NCBI GenBank assembly: GCA_947471745.1
Contig: CANJKZ010000398.1
Location: 124,001-188,000, forward strand
Direction: 5' to 3'
Length of the DNA: 64,000 nt
Source: Closterium sp. Naga37s-1
Lineage: Eukaryota; Streptophyta; Zygnematophyceae; Desmidiales; Closteriaceae
Made by a program: the position numbers and the translations under genes. Below the pieces are notes generated by a model. That model worked only from the letters and a program-made list of their open reading frames with translations, was not told the origin of the DNA and searched no databases. Shown here one piece after another: positions 43,261-54,789 of the stretch (position 1 is its first letter; every line of letters begins with the position of its first letter).

Positions 43261-44246
43261 CTTCCTACGCCGAGCCATGCCATCCATTTTACATTGCCCA
43301 TGATGCCCATCACGATGTCTCGATGTCATCGCGACGCATTCGCATCTCACATTTCCCATCCAGCGTTAACCATTTCCACGTTGCGGCCGAGCATCACCCG
43401 CTCCGCGACGATCCATTTCCGTCTCTTGCTTGCCACCGCCACACCAACCTGGCGAGATAGGATCTCCTCTCCCTCTTCCTGCCCCGCATCCAAGGCCTCC
43501 GATGCGACGCTCTCTCGACTCGTTTAGCTCTAAGTAATCTTCCTTGCTTGGGAGTTGTCGCAATGCATACCACTTTCTCATTTCAACGGAATCATCCCAA
43601 GGAGTGTGGCACTTGGCAGGTGTTCTCATAGCTCGCTTCGTCCTGCTGATATCAGTGCGACGTTTCCGAACGCCGGTCATCAATGTTTCCCTTGCAGTGC
43701 TACCCTAAACCGCATGGCACGGGGAGTCGTTGCAAGGATTCTTATTAAAGGAGCTTGAGAGCGCAGTAAGTTCCTCATTATTCTTATCCGGGAAAGGAAA
43801 CTGACTGTAATCTGAGGTGAACATGTAAGACATCTGTTATGGAGTCTGATTTTGCCATCTCCTTCCCTTGCTCGCTTCGTAACTAGTTCGAGATGGCAAA
43901 GTAACTAGCAGCTCTAGTCTCTACTAGCACAGTCAGAGGCCGCCGGAGGTGATCGCGATCAGCTTCTCCACTGCTGATCAGCTTCGCATCCCGCGAAGAT
44001 CGCTTACTACTGCTGAAGTACCTGTCATAATGTCGCCGAGGTCTCGCAGTGTATTGCTAGTAGAACTGGCGACAGCAACGTTGAGCCCGCATTCATCGAC
44101 TGGCGACCGTCCCCTGATGTTCTCATGGAGCCCTTGCGTCGGACGAGTAATATGAACGTGCTGTTCTCCGCCGGGGGTGGTTCCGTTTCTGGAATTGAAC
44201 GGCAATCGGATGGGTTTGCAGGAGTTGCCGAAGTTTAAGGCGTTTC
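43261..44246. other. Intergenic; weak exon-like piece at the right end
   Basis: Short frames only. Near 44170-44246 a frame reading PFLELNGNRMGLQELPKF runs into the LTR of copia C and could be a host exon cut by that element. I do not recognise it. Confidence 0.3.
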
Positions 44247-44374
44247 TGTGAGAATAATACGAGGAATAAATGACTAGGAAATGAGATAGGTACAAATATG
44301 AAACCCTAGGAAACTGTACCCCCTAAGGTCTAACCCACTACAGCCTAAACATGCTATAACATGTATGTTTGACA
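44247..44374 (-). repeat. 3' LTR of copia C
   Basis: 128 bp, minus strand TGTCAAACATACATG to TTATTCTCACA, related to the LTRs of B, D and E. The CCCCCATAGGCAAGGTGGGGG polypurine region adjoins it on the internal side. Confidence 0.8.
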
Positions 44375-44603
44375 CGCCCCCATAGGCAAGGTGGGGGAGA
44401 ACAAGGGGTCACAAGACCAGTCAAGAAAAGCAAAGCAAGCTCAGGGTGGATCACAAAGTCACCACGCAGTCTGAGCACAAGCAGGTGGCCACAAGGCCAG
44501 TTCACATGCAGAGTTTTATAAAGGAGAACAAGCAATACAGTGATCACAACCTAGCAAGTGTAAGCATGCAGGTATATATACAGAGATCACAGTACAAGCA
44601 GAG

Positions 44604-47600
44604 TCAGGAAGTAAGCAAGTGAGGCACAGTAGGGACAAGGACTAGAACAGTACAAAAACGCTGATGATCACAAGGCTGAAGCGCCTTGGTGAACACATCA
44701 GCAGTGTTGGCCCGAGTGGCCACGTAAGCAAGACGAAGCTGACCACGCTGCTGCAACTCTCGAGCAAGGAAGTAGCGCAGAGCGATGTGCTTCGTTCTGT
44801 GCTCCAGTCTGTGCTCCTGACACAAGGCAATCATGACCTTGTTGTCGACGTACAGCACTGGAGGAGAACGAGGCGGCTCTCCAAGGTCGGTCAGCAGGTA
44901 GGTGAGCCAGCGTAACTCATGTGCAGCCATGGCCCCTGCGTAGATCTCAGCCTCACAACTGGAGCTGAGAACAGAAGACGAGCGGGTAGACCGCCAAGAA
45001 ACAGAGCCGGAGCCAAGGCTGAAGGTGTAACCCTGTGACGACCACTGCGTAGTCAAGACGTCAGCCCAAGAAGCGTCAGCGTGACCAGTGAGGACAACTG
45101 GACCTCGCCCTCCAAGCACAAGCCCCATGCCCAACGTACTACACAAGTAGCGCAACACCCTCTTAGCAGCATCCATGTGCTCCTTCCTGTGTCGGCCAGG
45201 AGCGACATAGCGTGCTAGGATGCTACGAGGGTAGGCTAGGTCAGGTCGAGTGCAGGTCATCAGGTACATGAGGCAGCCCACAAGCTCTGGATACGGGCCA
45301 CTCGGCTCTACGGACTCGTCCGAAGGTGGAGCTGAGAGCGAGTGACCGGTAGGCAGAGGAGTGGACTGAGGCGAGGAGTACGTGAAGCGGAAGCGCTGAA
45401 GGACCTGCTGCACCATGTGTGACTGAGTCAGGGTAATGGTGCGCTGTGCTCTGTCCCGGGTGATCCGCAAGCCAAGATAGCTTGTCAGCTCACCCAGGTC
45501 TGTGCACGTGTGTCTCTTCTACAGCTCCGACTTCACGTGGGCGAGTGCCTCAGTGTCAGCAGTAGCAAAGACCAGGTCGTCTACGTATACGAGAACGTAG
45601 AACGGCTGCAGAGTGGTGTCGGTGCGTAGAAACAGCGACGGGTCAGCAGTAGAAGGAGCAAACCCAAGAGCAGCAAGAGTCGTCCTCAGTGTGTCGTGCC
45701 ACTCACGGGGTGCCTGGCGGAGACCGTAGACTGGCCGCCGGAGGCTCCACTGGGTACCAGGAGGAAACGACCCAGTGAAGCCAGGTGGGCGGCGCAGCCA
45801 GATCTCCTCGTGCAGGCTGCCCTGTAGGAAAGCTATGCTGAAGTCAAGAGAGTGGAGCTCGTAGTCACGCTAAGCGGCGACGTGCAGCAGAACCCGAAGA
45901 GTGGTCATCTTCGGGATAGGGGAGAAGGTCTGGAAGAAGTCAACTCCTTGTCGCTGACTGAAGCCTCGTGCAACGTAACGCGCCTTGAAGACAGGCGGAG
46001 AACCCGGCGGTCGCTTCACCCTGAAAATCCACATGCCACTGACGATGTTCGCCCCAGGCGGGGGAACCTCGTCGACGTAGGTGTCTGTGGACTTCCAGGA
46101 AGCCATCTCTGCGTCCATGGCTGTCTGCCACTGAGAGGAGTAGAGACCCTCCATCGCCTCTGCGTAAGAGCGCGGGGTCGGGATGTCTGGTGCATCCGGG
46201 TCTCCCTCAGGGGCAATCAGCATGGACATGAGATGAGGTAAAGCAGCGGCAAAGCACTCAAACTCCTCCTGTCTGTCCTCAAGGACGTCCATGCCAAGAG
46301 CACACTCACCCCCGACGGACGGAGGACAGACAGACTCAGACTCAGCAACAAGGCTAGCGGTGTAGTCTAGACGACAGGCGGCAGCAACGTCAACAAGCTC
46401 AGCAACAAGAGCAGACGCAGCAGTGGACTCAAAGGAAGGGTCAGTGACAACAGTGGCGAGGAAACGCGTGACAGTAGGACTGGCAGCACGAAGGGAGTTA
46501 GACTCCGGGTCCGGACCGTCAGGAAGAGAGGACGCAGGAGGAGACGGCAGAGGGACACGCGGTGGAGCAGTGGAAGGACGCAGAGTCATATAGTGAGTGC
46601 CAGGGACAGGAGGAGGACGCTCACGTGGAGCACGACGAGTAGTGTGGACAGTGCGGACAGGCGACGCTGGACAAGACTCAGGCGACGCAGGACGAGACTC
46701 AGGCTCACGACGCTCCGTAAGACCTCTAGTCGGTCCAGTGTAAGGAGAAGGACCAGGCAGTGGAGAGGCTGGCTGTAACTGTAACTGTGACTGCGACTGG
46801 ACAGGCGGTGGACTCAGTAGGGGAGGAGTAGAACCAGTAGAGGGCAGGAGGCCAAGAACCTGCTGAAGGAGCGGAACGTAGTACAGCCGCGGCCGCGCAG
46901 CACCTCCTGAACCAGCAGAGACAGCACCAGTACCCCCAGCTCCAGGGTCTCCAGCTACAACTCCCGCAGCACCACCAGCAGCTCCAGCAGCTCCAGCACC
47001 TCCAGCTCCAACTCCCGCAGCAGCTCCAGTCCCAGTAGCTCCAGTACCTCCAGTACGAGCACCTCCAGGACCAGCGGCTCCAGTACCAGCAGCACCTCCA
47101 GCAGCTCCAGCACCAGCAGTACCTCTAGCAGCTCCAGCACCTGCAGCACCTCCAGCAGCTCCAGCACCAGCAGCACCTCCAGAAGCTCCAGCACCAGCAG
47201 CACCTCCAGCAGCTCCAGCACCAGCAGCACCTCCAGCAGCTCCAGCACCAGCAGCACCTCCAGCAGCTCCAGCACCAGCAGCACCTCCAGCAGCACCACC
47301 AGCAGCTCCAGCACCAGCAGCACCTCCAGCAGCTCCAGCACCAGCAGCACCTCCAGCAGTAGGCCCCCCAGCTCCAGCAGCACGGCTACAGCGCCGAACG
47401 TACCACTCACGAAGCTGCCGTGGAGAGAGGGGCTCCCGCCGCGACGGGACACTCAGAGGACCTCCAGTCTCAGCACCCCCAGACTCAGCAACCCCAGGCT
47501 CAGCACCCCCAGGCTCAGCACCCCCAGACTCAGCAACCCCAGGCTCAGCACCCCCAGGCTCAGCAACCCCAGGCTCCGCACCCCCAGGCTCAGCACCCCG

Positions 47601-50597
47601 AGCAGCACCAGAGTCAACAGCTACCTCAACAGGCTCGACTGCGTCTACCTGAGACACACCTGAGGGGGCAGGACCCTGAGGGGGGAGGGGGTCTACCGGA
47701 GGAGTACCTGGCGCGAGGAAGAGCGGCGGGGGGGGGAGGGGGGCAGTGCGGTAGGGGAAGAGACGGTAGTAAGGAACCGACTCGTCAAACGTGACGTCCT
47801 GAGAGGACAGAACACGACACGAGGTGGGGTGGTAAAACTGCCAACCCGGCGCGTCAGGGGGGAAGCCAAGGAAGACGCAGGGAACGGCACGGGAGGACAG
47901 CTTGTCTGCAGACAAGTCGCGGACGAAAGCTCGAGATCCCCAGACACGGAATGCAGACGCATCGCCAACCTTCCCCGTCCACCGCAGAGTGGGGGAGGTC
48001 TCTGGCATGGAGACCCGGGGCTGGAGGTTGATCTGATGCGCCGCGTACTGAACCGCGAACGGCCACAGATAATGGGGAGCAGTCGCATGGATCATGGACG
48101 TACGAGCGACATCCATGACCATGCCAATGCGGCGCTCAGCAATCCCATTTTGCTGTGGAGAGGCTGGAAGCGTGAACGTCTGGCGGATGCCCTCCGCTCG
48201 ACAGAAGGCTCGCAGAAGGTCGGAGGAAAACTCTCCACCTCTGTCTGAGTGCAGACTCACAACAGGAAAGTCCGAGCCGAAACTCTCTCTGAGCTGGAGA
48301 CGAGCAGCGCGGATCCAGTCGATCAACACCTCAGTGACCTCACCCTTGCGGCGCAAGGGGAAGACCGTGGTGTAACGCGAGTAGTCGTCAACAACCAGCA
48401 GGAAGTAACGCTCGTGACCCTGTCCACGGACGCGGGCTGGGCCCCACACGTCCATGTGAAGAGTCTGCAGGGGAGCCTCTGTCGGAGGAAACTCGGAGGA
48501 GTGAGGAGTGGCGCGCTGCCGGCCCTCAACGCAGGGAACGCAGGTAGGGGCAGGCCCCGGAGGAAGGGGTGGGAGGGACTCTGGAAGACCAGAGACAAGG
48601 ACACGGGAGGCCATTCCTCGAAGTCGAGGCAGGGAGGGGTGACCAAGGCGGTGGTGCCAAAGGAGAGTCTCGTGAGACAGGAGGCGACACGAGGAGGGGG
48701 CAGACTCAGGACCAGACCAGGACACTGCAGCAAACACCTGACTCGACGCGGCTACCTGACCAGTCGCAGTGACAGGAGGAGACTCAGTGGTAAGGGTGTA
48801 CAGGCTGGACCCTGTCCGACGGGTGAACGTGGCCAGGTGACGGCCCGTCCGAGCACACGTGCAGTGCGTCACACGCTGATAGGCAGGGGTGAACTGGTGA
48901 ACACCCCCATCCTGAAGATCAGCACCCGCCACCAAGTTCGTAGAGAACGAGGGGAGGTGAAGACCAGACAGCGAGCCGGACGGAGCCACAGGACACGGGA
49001 GAATAGTGGAGGAACGGGCCACAACTGGTCCCCCAGAGGGGTCAGCCAGAGAGACTGCCACCGGCCGACTGAGCGGCGAGAGTGTGGTGCAGTCGCGAAA
49101 GAAGGAGCGGGAAGCACCCGAGTCAAGGGTGAAAGTGTGCAAGACCTGAGCCGACGCGGTACCTGAGAGAGCAGCCTCACCAGCACCTAGAGCAGCAGAC
49201 TCACTAGCACCTAGAGCAGCAGCCTCAATGCCCGGGTCGGGCGGAACACACAGGTAACAGTCACCCTCAGCACTAATAGACACAGCATACATAGCAGCAA
49301 GGATAGCATCATAATCAAGATCAAAGATAGCAACCCCCGACTTAAGCAGAATATCCCAGCGAGGGATCTCAGTGGAGCCAGGGAACTGCGTACGCCAGGC
49401 GTCAGTCAGGCGGCCGAAGCAGCGTGGTGTGGTGTGCGGGCCACCGCACGTCTCTCCACTGCGGTGGCCGGTGCGAAGAACGTAGGTGCAGGGACCAGCA
49501 CCCCCAGACCTCCCACGCCCAGCGTACCACTCACGGAGCTGCTGAGGCGACGGGGTCTGACGGGAGCCCTGCTGCTGCTGGCGCTGGCCACCGCTAGAGC
49601 CTCCCCGCTGCCCACCACCGCCCCCACCACCCCCACCTCCGCCGCCGCCGCCGCCACCTCCACCCCCACTCCCGCTGCCTCCGCCGCCTCCACCTCCACC
49701 GCCGCCACCGAAGCCCCCACTCCCGCCACCACTCCCACCTCCACCCCCACCCCCTCCGCCTCCTCCACCGCCACCACCGCCGCCCCCGCCATCCCCTCCA
49801 CCCCCCTTGCCCCCCTTGCCCTTGCCGTAGCGGCCCTTCCCACTAGGGTTAGACGCAGCGCCGACCGATTCGGTGCCAACGAGGTCGACAGCAGCAGCAG
49901 AGGCAACAGAGGGCAAAAGAGGGATGGGGGAGCACCCCTCAAAGAAAGGGGCATGAGGGTCACCACGAGAGGCTCCTACAGCGACTATACTCTTCTCAGC
50001 TGCAAGGAGGCGCTCCTCGAGGAGGTCAACGGTGAGCGTGGTGGGGCAAAGGGAGAGGAAGTGGTCCCTGACCGAGCGAAGGGAGTCAGGGAGCCGGGTG
50101 ACGAGGTAGTAGAGAGTGATGTACATAGGGGGGGGGTTCGCGGCGCAGAACTCGGCAGGAAGTGCAGCGCGGTAGTGGGTGTCACTAGTGCGGAGGTGCG
50201 TAATGAGGTCAGCGACTGTGGCAAAAGCAGCTAGGTCAGGGAACAGGTACGGCAGCATGAGGCGGCTAAGGGCAGCAGTGGCAGGGGAGGAGTAGCGCGC
50301 AACAACAGCACTGTACAGAGTGCTAGCAGTCTTGTACTGGCTAAAGTACGCGCGCTCAGCAGACGGCAGGTGACTACGGACAGCAAGACGGGCAGCAGCA
50401 TCGCGCGTGGTCCACTGTGAGCGAACAGTACTGGTAGCATCAGCAGCAGGTGCAACAGAGGCACCAGAAGTGAGATCAAACAGTGAGACACCATCCTTGC
50501 TATCGCACTGCAGGAAAAGCTGCAGATCATCGATCCAGACCTCAAAATCGACCGCTCTACCCTCAGCATCAAAGGTGAGTACGTTAGGGTTGGCCAT
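44604..50597 (-). pseudogene. Copia C gag-pol, open except two CAG-to-TAG codons
   Basis: One frame of about 1998 codons from ATG 50595-50597 to TGA at 44604, broken only by TAG at 45870-45872 (after LLHVAA) and TAG at 45519-45521 (in ELxKRH). D and E have CAG (Gln) at both places. Domains: gag N-terminus (MANPNVLTFDAEG); poly-Gly tract (about 49600-49850); a CX13CX3HX4C finger (about 49430-49500); DYDAILAAMYAVS; protease LDSGASRSFF (about 49110); GAG-pre-integrase CVPCVEGRQ; integrase MDVWGPA, SDRGGEF, NGIAERR; a Gly/Ala repeat linker (46920-47400); RT with YVDD at about 45575; and RNase H. Everything needed for movement is still readable if the two stops are suppressed. Confidence 0.92.
46920..47400 (-). 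repeat. Gly/Ala-coding minisatellite between integrase and RT of copia C
   Basis: Units built on CAGCTCCAGCACCAGCAGCACCTC (24 bp and truncated forms) encode GAAGGAAGA repeats for over 100 residues in frame. E has a different repeat (GGAEPGGAEL) at the same place and B has none. Confidence 0.85.
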
Positions 50598-50660
50598 AGC
50601 AGCAGGAGCAGCAGCAGTGGCCTAGCGGCAGCAGCAGCAGTAGCAGCGCGACTCCGTAGG

Positions 50661-53276
50661 GTGGCGCGGTTCGGTAGGGTGGCTCGGCTAGGCAGGGCGG
50701 CGCGGGCGCAGCCGGGTCAGTCGGGAGCGTTTGGCAGTGGCCAGCTGCAGCTGCAGCGGCGTCCGCGCGAGACACTTACGCCCCAGCAGCTTCGTGAGTG
50801 GTACGCTCAGAGTAGAGGGTCTTTGAGTACCGTTCGCTGCCCGTACGTCATTCGCATAGGTGATCGGGCTGGTCAGGCTTGCGGGACGCCTGGTCACACA
50901 CAGTACCGCTGCTTCGCCCGTCTGAGCGACGCCTGGCGTACCAAGTTTGGCGACGAGGCTGAGCTCCCCACCTGGCTGGAGCTGCTTGGACACAGGATAT
51001 ATATCTTTGCTCTTGACTATGATGCTATTCTCACTGCCATGTATGCATTGCCTACTAGTGCTGACCGTGCCTGTTACCTGTGCGTACCGCCTGACCCAGG
51101 TATAGAGCCTGCTGCTCTAGGTGCTGGTGAGGCTGCTGCTCTAGGTGCTAGTGCGTCTCCTGCTCTAGGTGCTGGTGAGGCTGCTGCTCCAGGTGCTGGT
51201 GAGTCTGCTCTCTCTGGTACTGCGCCTGCTCAGGCCTTGTACACCTTCACACTTGACTCCGGTGCTTCTCGCTCCTTCTTTCGCGACAGCACCACCCTCA
51301 CGCCGCTCAGTCGGCCGGTTGCAGTCTCCCTGGCAGACCCCTCTGGGGGTTCAGTCCGTGCAACCTCCACCACTGTCCTCCCTTGTCCTGCTGTCCCGTC
51401 CGGCACACTGTCGGGTCCTTACCTCCCCTCGTTCTCTACAAACTTGGTGGCGGGTTCTGCGCTCCAGGACGCGGGTGTTCACCAGTTCACCCCTGCCTAC
51501 GAGCGTGTGACACACTGCACGTGTGCTCAGACGGGTCGTCACCTGGCTACCTTCACTCGGCAGCCGGGGTCGGGCCTGTACACACTGACCACTGAGTCCC
51601 CTCAGGTAGCTGCGTCTGCATCTGCGTCAGGTCAGCTAGCGGCCCCCTGCTCGTGTTGCGCCCTGTCGCACCAGACCCTCCTTTGGCACCACCGCCTTGG
51701 TCACCCCTCGGTGCAGCGTCTTCGTAGCATGCACCGCCGTGTCTTTGTCTCTGGTCTTCCCAGGGTTCTCCCTCCCCTCCCACCCTCGCCTGCTCCTCCT
51801 TGTCTTCCCTGTGTCGAGGGGCGGCAGTGCGCCGCCCCACCTGGGGCGAACATCGTCAGTGGCATGTGGATTTTCAGGGTGAAGCGGCCGCCGGGTTCTC
51901 CGCCTGTCTTCAAGGCGCGTTACGTTGCACGAGGTTTCAGTCAGCGAGAGGGAGTAGACTTCTTCCAGACCTTCTCCCCCACCCCGAAGATGACCACTCT
52001 TCGGGTACTGCTGCACGTTGCCGCTCAGCGTGACTACGAGCTTCACTCTCTTGACTTCAGCACATCCTTCTTACAGGGCAGCCTGCACGAGGAGATCTGG
52101 CTGCGCCGCCCACCTGGCTTCACTGGGCCGTTCCCTCCTGGTACCCAGTGGAGCCTCCGGCGGCTGGTCTACGGTCTCCGCCAGGCGCCACGTGAGTGGC
52201 ACAACACACTGAGGACGACACTTGCGGCTCTTGGGTTTGCTCCGTTGACTGCTGACCCGTCGCTGTTTCTGCGCACCGACACTTCGCTGCCGCCGTTCTA
52301 CATCCTCGTGTATGTCGACGACTTGGTTTTTGCCACTGCTGACACTGAGGCTCTTGCCCTGGTGAAGTCGGAGCTGCAGAAGAGACACACGTGCACATAC
52401 CTGGGTGAGCTGCGCAGCTACCTTGGCTTGCAAATCACCCGGGACAGAGCACGCCGCACCATCACACTGACTCAGTCACACATGGTGCAGCAGGTTCTTC
52501 AGCGCTTCGGCTTCACCTGGTCCTCGGCACAGGCCACTCCTCTGGCTACAGGTCACTCGCTCTCAGCTCCACCTTCGGACGAGTCCGTAGAGCCGAGTGG
52601 TCCTTACCCGGAGCTAGTGGGCTGCCTCATGTACCTGATGACCTGCACTCGTCCTGACCTTGCGTACCCTCTTGGCCTTCTGGCTCGCTACGTGGCTCCT
52701 GGTTGGCACCGAAAGGTGCACATGGATGCTGCTAAGAGGGTACTGCACTACTTGTGCAGTACATCCGGCATGGGGCTCGTGCTTGGAGGACGGGGCGACG
52801 TTGTCCTCACTGGGCACTCGGACGCTTCTTGGGTTGACGACCAGGCTACGCAGCGGTCGTCACAGGGTTACACCTTCAGCCTTGGCTCTGGCTCTTTTTC
52901 TTGGCGGTCTACACGCTCGCCCTCTGTTCTCGGCTCCAGTTGTGAGGCTGAGATCTACGCCACAGCCATGGCTGCACAGGAGTTACGCTGGCTCACCTAC
53001 CTGCTGACTGACTTGGGAGAGAGGCCTCGTTCTCCTCCAGTGCTGTACGTCGACAACAAGGCCGCCATTGCCTTGTGTCAGGAGCACAGAACGAAGCACA
53101 TCGCTCTGCGTTACTTCCTGGCTCGAGAGTTGCAGCAGCGTGGTCAGCTTCGTCTTGCTTACGTGGCCACTCGGGCCAACACTGCTGATATATTCACTAA
53201 GGCACTTCCGTCTGGTGATCATCAGCATTTTTGTACTTTGTTAGGCCTTGTGCCCACGTTTCCTCACTTGATGTAG
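50661..53276 (+). CDS. Copia D gag-finger/protease/RT/RNase H fusion ORF (integrase deleted)
   Basis: An uninterrupted 871-codon frame ending TAG 53274-53276. Order: TPQQLREWYA; CX13CX4HX4C finger (about residues 53-78) followed by CFARLSDAWR; DYDAILTAMYALP; protease LDSGASRSFF (about 197); GAG-pre-integrase LLWHHRLGHPS and CLPCVEGRQC; then directly GANIVSGMWIFRVKRPPG of RT at about residue 395; YVDD at about residue 550; and RNase H to the end. About 2.3 kb present in E (all of the integrase core and linker) is missing without loss of frame. The ATG at 50661 is only the first available. Whether the frame is expressed is unknown because no promoter LTR precedes it. Confidence 0.88.
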   Translation: MARFGRVARLGRAARAQPGQSGAFGSGQLQLQRRPRETLTPQQLREWYAQSRGSLSTVRCPYVIRIGDRAGQACGTPGHTQYRCFARLSDAWRTKFGDEAELPTWLELLGHRIYIFALDYDAILTAMYALPTSADRACYLCVPPDPGIEPAALGAGEAAALGASASPALGAGEAAAPGAGESALSGTAPAQALYTFTLDSGASRSFFRDSTTLTPLSRPVAVSLADPSGGSVRATSTTVLPCPAVPSGTLSGPYLPSFSTNLVAGSALQDAGVHQFTPAYERVTHCTCAQTGRHLATFTRQPGSGLYTLTTESPQVAASASASGQLAAPCSCCALSHQTLLWHHRLGHPSVQRLRSMHRRVFVSGLPRVLPPLPPSPAPPCLPCVEGRQCAAPPGANIVSGMWIFRVKRPPGSPPVFKARYVARGFSQREGVDFFQTFSPTPKMTTLRVLLHVAAQRDYELHSLDFSTSFLQGSLHEEIWLRRPPGFTGPFPPGTQWSLRRLVYGLRQAPREWHNTLRTTLAALGFAPLTADPSLFLRTDTSLPPFYILVYVDDLVFATADTEALALVKSELQKRHTCTYLGELRSYLGLQITRDRARRTITLTQSHMVQQVLQRFGFTWSSAQATPLATGHSLSAPPSDESVEPSGPYPELVGCLMYLMTCTRPDLAYPLGLLARYVAPGWHRKVHMDAAKRVLHYLCSTSGMGLVLGGRGDVVLTGHSDASWVDDQATQRSSQGYTFSLGSGSFSWRSTRSPSVLGSSCEAEIYATAMAAQELRWLTYLLTDLGERPRSPPVLYVDNKAAIALCQEHRTKHIALRYFLARELQQRGQLRLAYVATRANTADIFTKALPSGDHQHFCTLLGLVPTFPHLM

Positions 53277-53500
53277 ACGTTGCTTGTACCGTGATCTATA
53301 TATACCTGCATGCTTGCTCTGCTAGGTAGAGATCACTGTGCTGTTGTTCTTGCATATATACCTCTGCATGTGAACTGGTCTTGTGGCCCTTTGCTTGTGC
53401 TCAGTGTGTGTGGTGACGTTGTGATCCACCCTGAGCTTGCTTTGCTTTTCTTGACTGGTCTTGTGACCCCTTGCTCTCCCCCACTTTGCCTATGGGGGTG

Positions 53501-53634
53501 TGTCAAATTTTAGATATGCTATATATGTTTAGGCTGTAGTGGGGTAGCGAATATGGGGTACAGCCCCTTCTAGGGTTTCATATTTGTACCCAACTCTTTC
53601 CTAGTTCATTCATTCCTGCCTAGCATTCTTGACA
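53501..53634 (+). repeat. 3' LTR of copia D
   Basis: 134 bp, TGTCAAATTTTAG to TTCTTGACA, related to the LTRs of C, B and E. TTTGCCTATGGGGGTG precedes it as the polypurine tract. The flank atatt does not match the flank of C. Confidence 0.8.
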
Positions 53635-54388
53635 ATATTCCCTTCGGAAAAAAGAGACCCGCTCGAAACGGAAAGAGCAATCGCAGGAGGCGGATCTTAT
53701 GCATTAAACGAAGTGAATGGGGGGAGGGTGACGAAATGGCCCGGGGCTGTTGGTACTAAGCAGGGCGGGACGAAATGGATCGTCATAATCGCGTGGAGCG
53801 AGTGACGCGACTTGTAAAAATTCGCTGGAAGCGGTAAAGATGGATGATGATGTGAAACGTGAGACCATGCCCGTGCGATGCGATGACATTGAGGCAAAAG
53901 TGGGATGTTATGGGAGTTGAGTGGTAGGATGAATTGGCAGACATATCACGCCTTACGAGAAGGATGGGATAGATGTCACGCCCTACGACCATGAAGCGAC
54001 AGATTTCACGCCTTGCGATGATTTCTGGGACAATAGATTTCACGCCTTGCGATAGTTTCTGGGATGATCCGAGCCCCGTCGTTCGCCCTCTCTCACGGTC
54101 GCAAGACGAGGTTTTTCATGAACATGATTGGTTCACATGGATTTTGTTCTCGCAACGCACGTCGCCGCAACAGTTCTTTTCGCCAGTGCCCGCGCCGTCG
54201 AATAGAGTCAATCACGAATCAATTTGTACGCGGTACTGCTCGTGACCCAGTGCTTGCAAATCTTGCACCACTCTCAGCCAACGCACAATAGGGAAACATC
54301 GACACTCCACATGCTGGATTCAGAATTGAAAGAAGTGCATGCTGAGGGAGGGCCGAGTGGAAGTGGGGGGGCTGGGGGGAGTTTTGAG
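53635..54388. other. Intergenic with a short direct repeat
   Basis: The phrase AGATTTCACGCCTTGCGAT with TTTCTGGGA occurs twice at about 54000-54065 (unit about 37 bp), with two weaker copies upstream at about 53945-53985. No gene supported. Confidence 0.45.
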
Positions 54389-54393
54389 TGGAT

Positions 54394-54613
54394 TGTCAGA
54401 ATAGTGGCATAAGTAGGTAGTTGGGTTTAAGTGGGCCTAGGCTTAGTAGCCTAGGCCAAGGGAGTCGAGCTAGTTTGTGCCAAGGAGAGAGGACAATGAA
54501 TGTTCACTATAGCACTAGGGTACATATAGCAAACAAAGAGGTGCACCACCTATAAAGTTAATATCTACACTACAGCTAGAACTACATGCAGGTACAAGAA
54601 TATAATTCTGACA
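54394..54613 (-). repeat. 3' LTR of element F
   Basis: 220 bp; see element F. Contains GGGCCTAGGCTTAGTAGCCT, an imperfect inverted repeat. Confidence 0.92.
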
Positions 54614-54758
54614 TCCCCCCGTAACTGCATGCAGGAATAGCTAAGTGCAGAACACAACCTGCAGGGGTACACCACAGACAGAGAAAACAGCAACAGCAGG
54701 CAAGGCAACAGAGCAGGTGCAGCAGCAAAGGGGCAGGCACTCCTGCCACCCCTTTACT

Positions 54759-54789
<31 letters not shown>

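Larger units (their letters stand above)
44247..50640 (-). mobile_element. Copia element C, 5' end lost, head to head with D
   Basis: It has a 3' LTR at 44247-44374 and a complete gag-pol in minus orientation up to the gag ATG at 50597. There is no 5' LTR or primer-binding site; about 40 bp of leader beyond the ATG lead into the start of element D in opposite orientation. Same family as B, D and E (related LTR, same 3' UTR words). Confidence 0.88.
50641..53634 (+). mobile_element. Copia element D, 5' end and integrase lost
   Basis: Plus-oriented relative of C and E with a 3' LTR at 53501-53634. The 5' LTR, primer-binding site and gag N-terminus are missing; it begins at about 50641, back to back with C. 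An internal deletion fuses the GAG-pre-integrase end to RT. Confidence 0.85.

Noticed and set aside
48249..49166. A 305-codon plus-strand frame and similar long frames opposite copia gag-pol
   Set aside because: Antisense shadows of the copia C coding frame, caused by high GC and biased codon use.
44247..53634. C plus D as one composite transposon with inverted terminal LTRs
   Set aside because: The outer 5-bp flanks (gtttc and atatt) differ, so a single insertion event is not supported.
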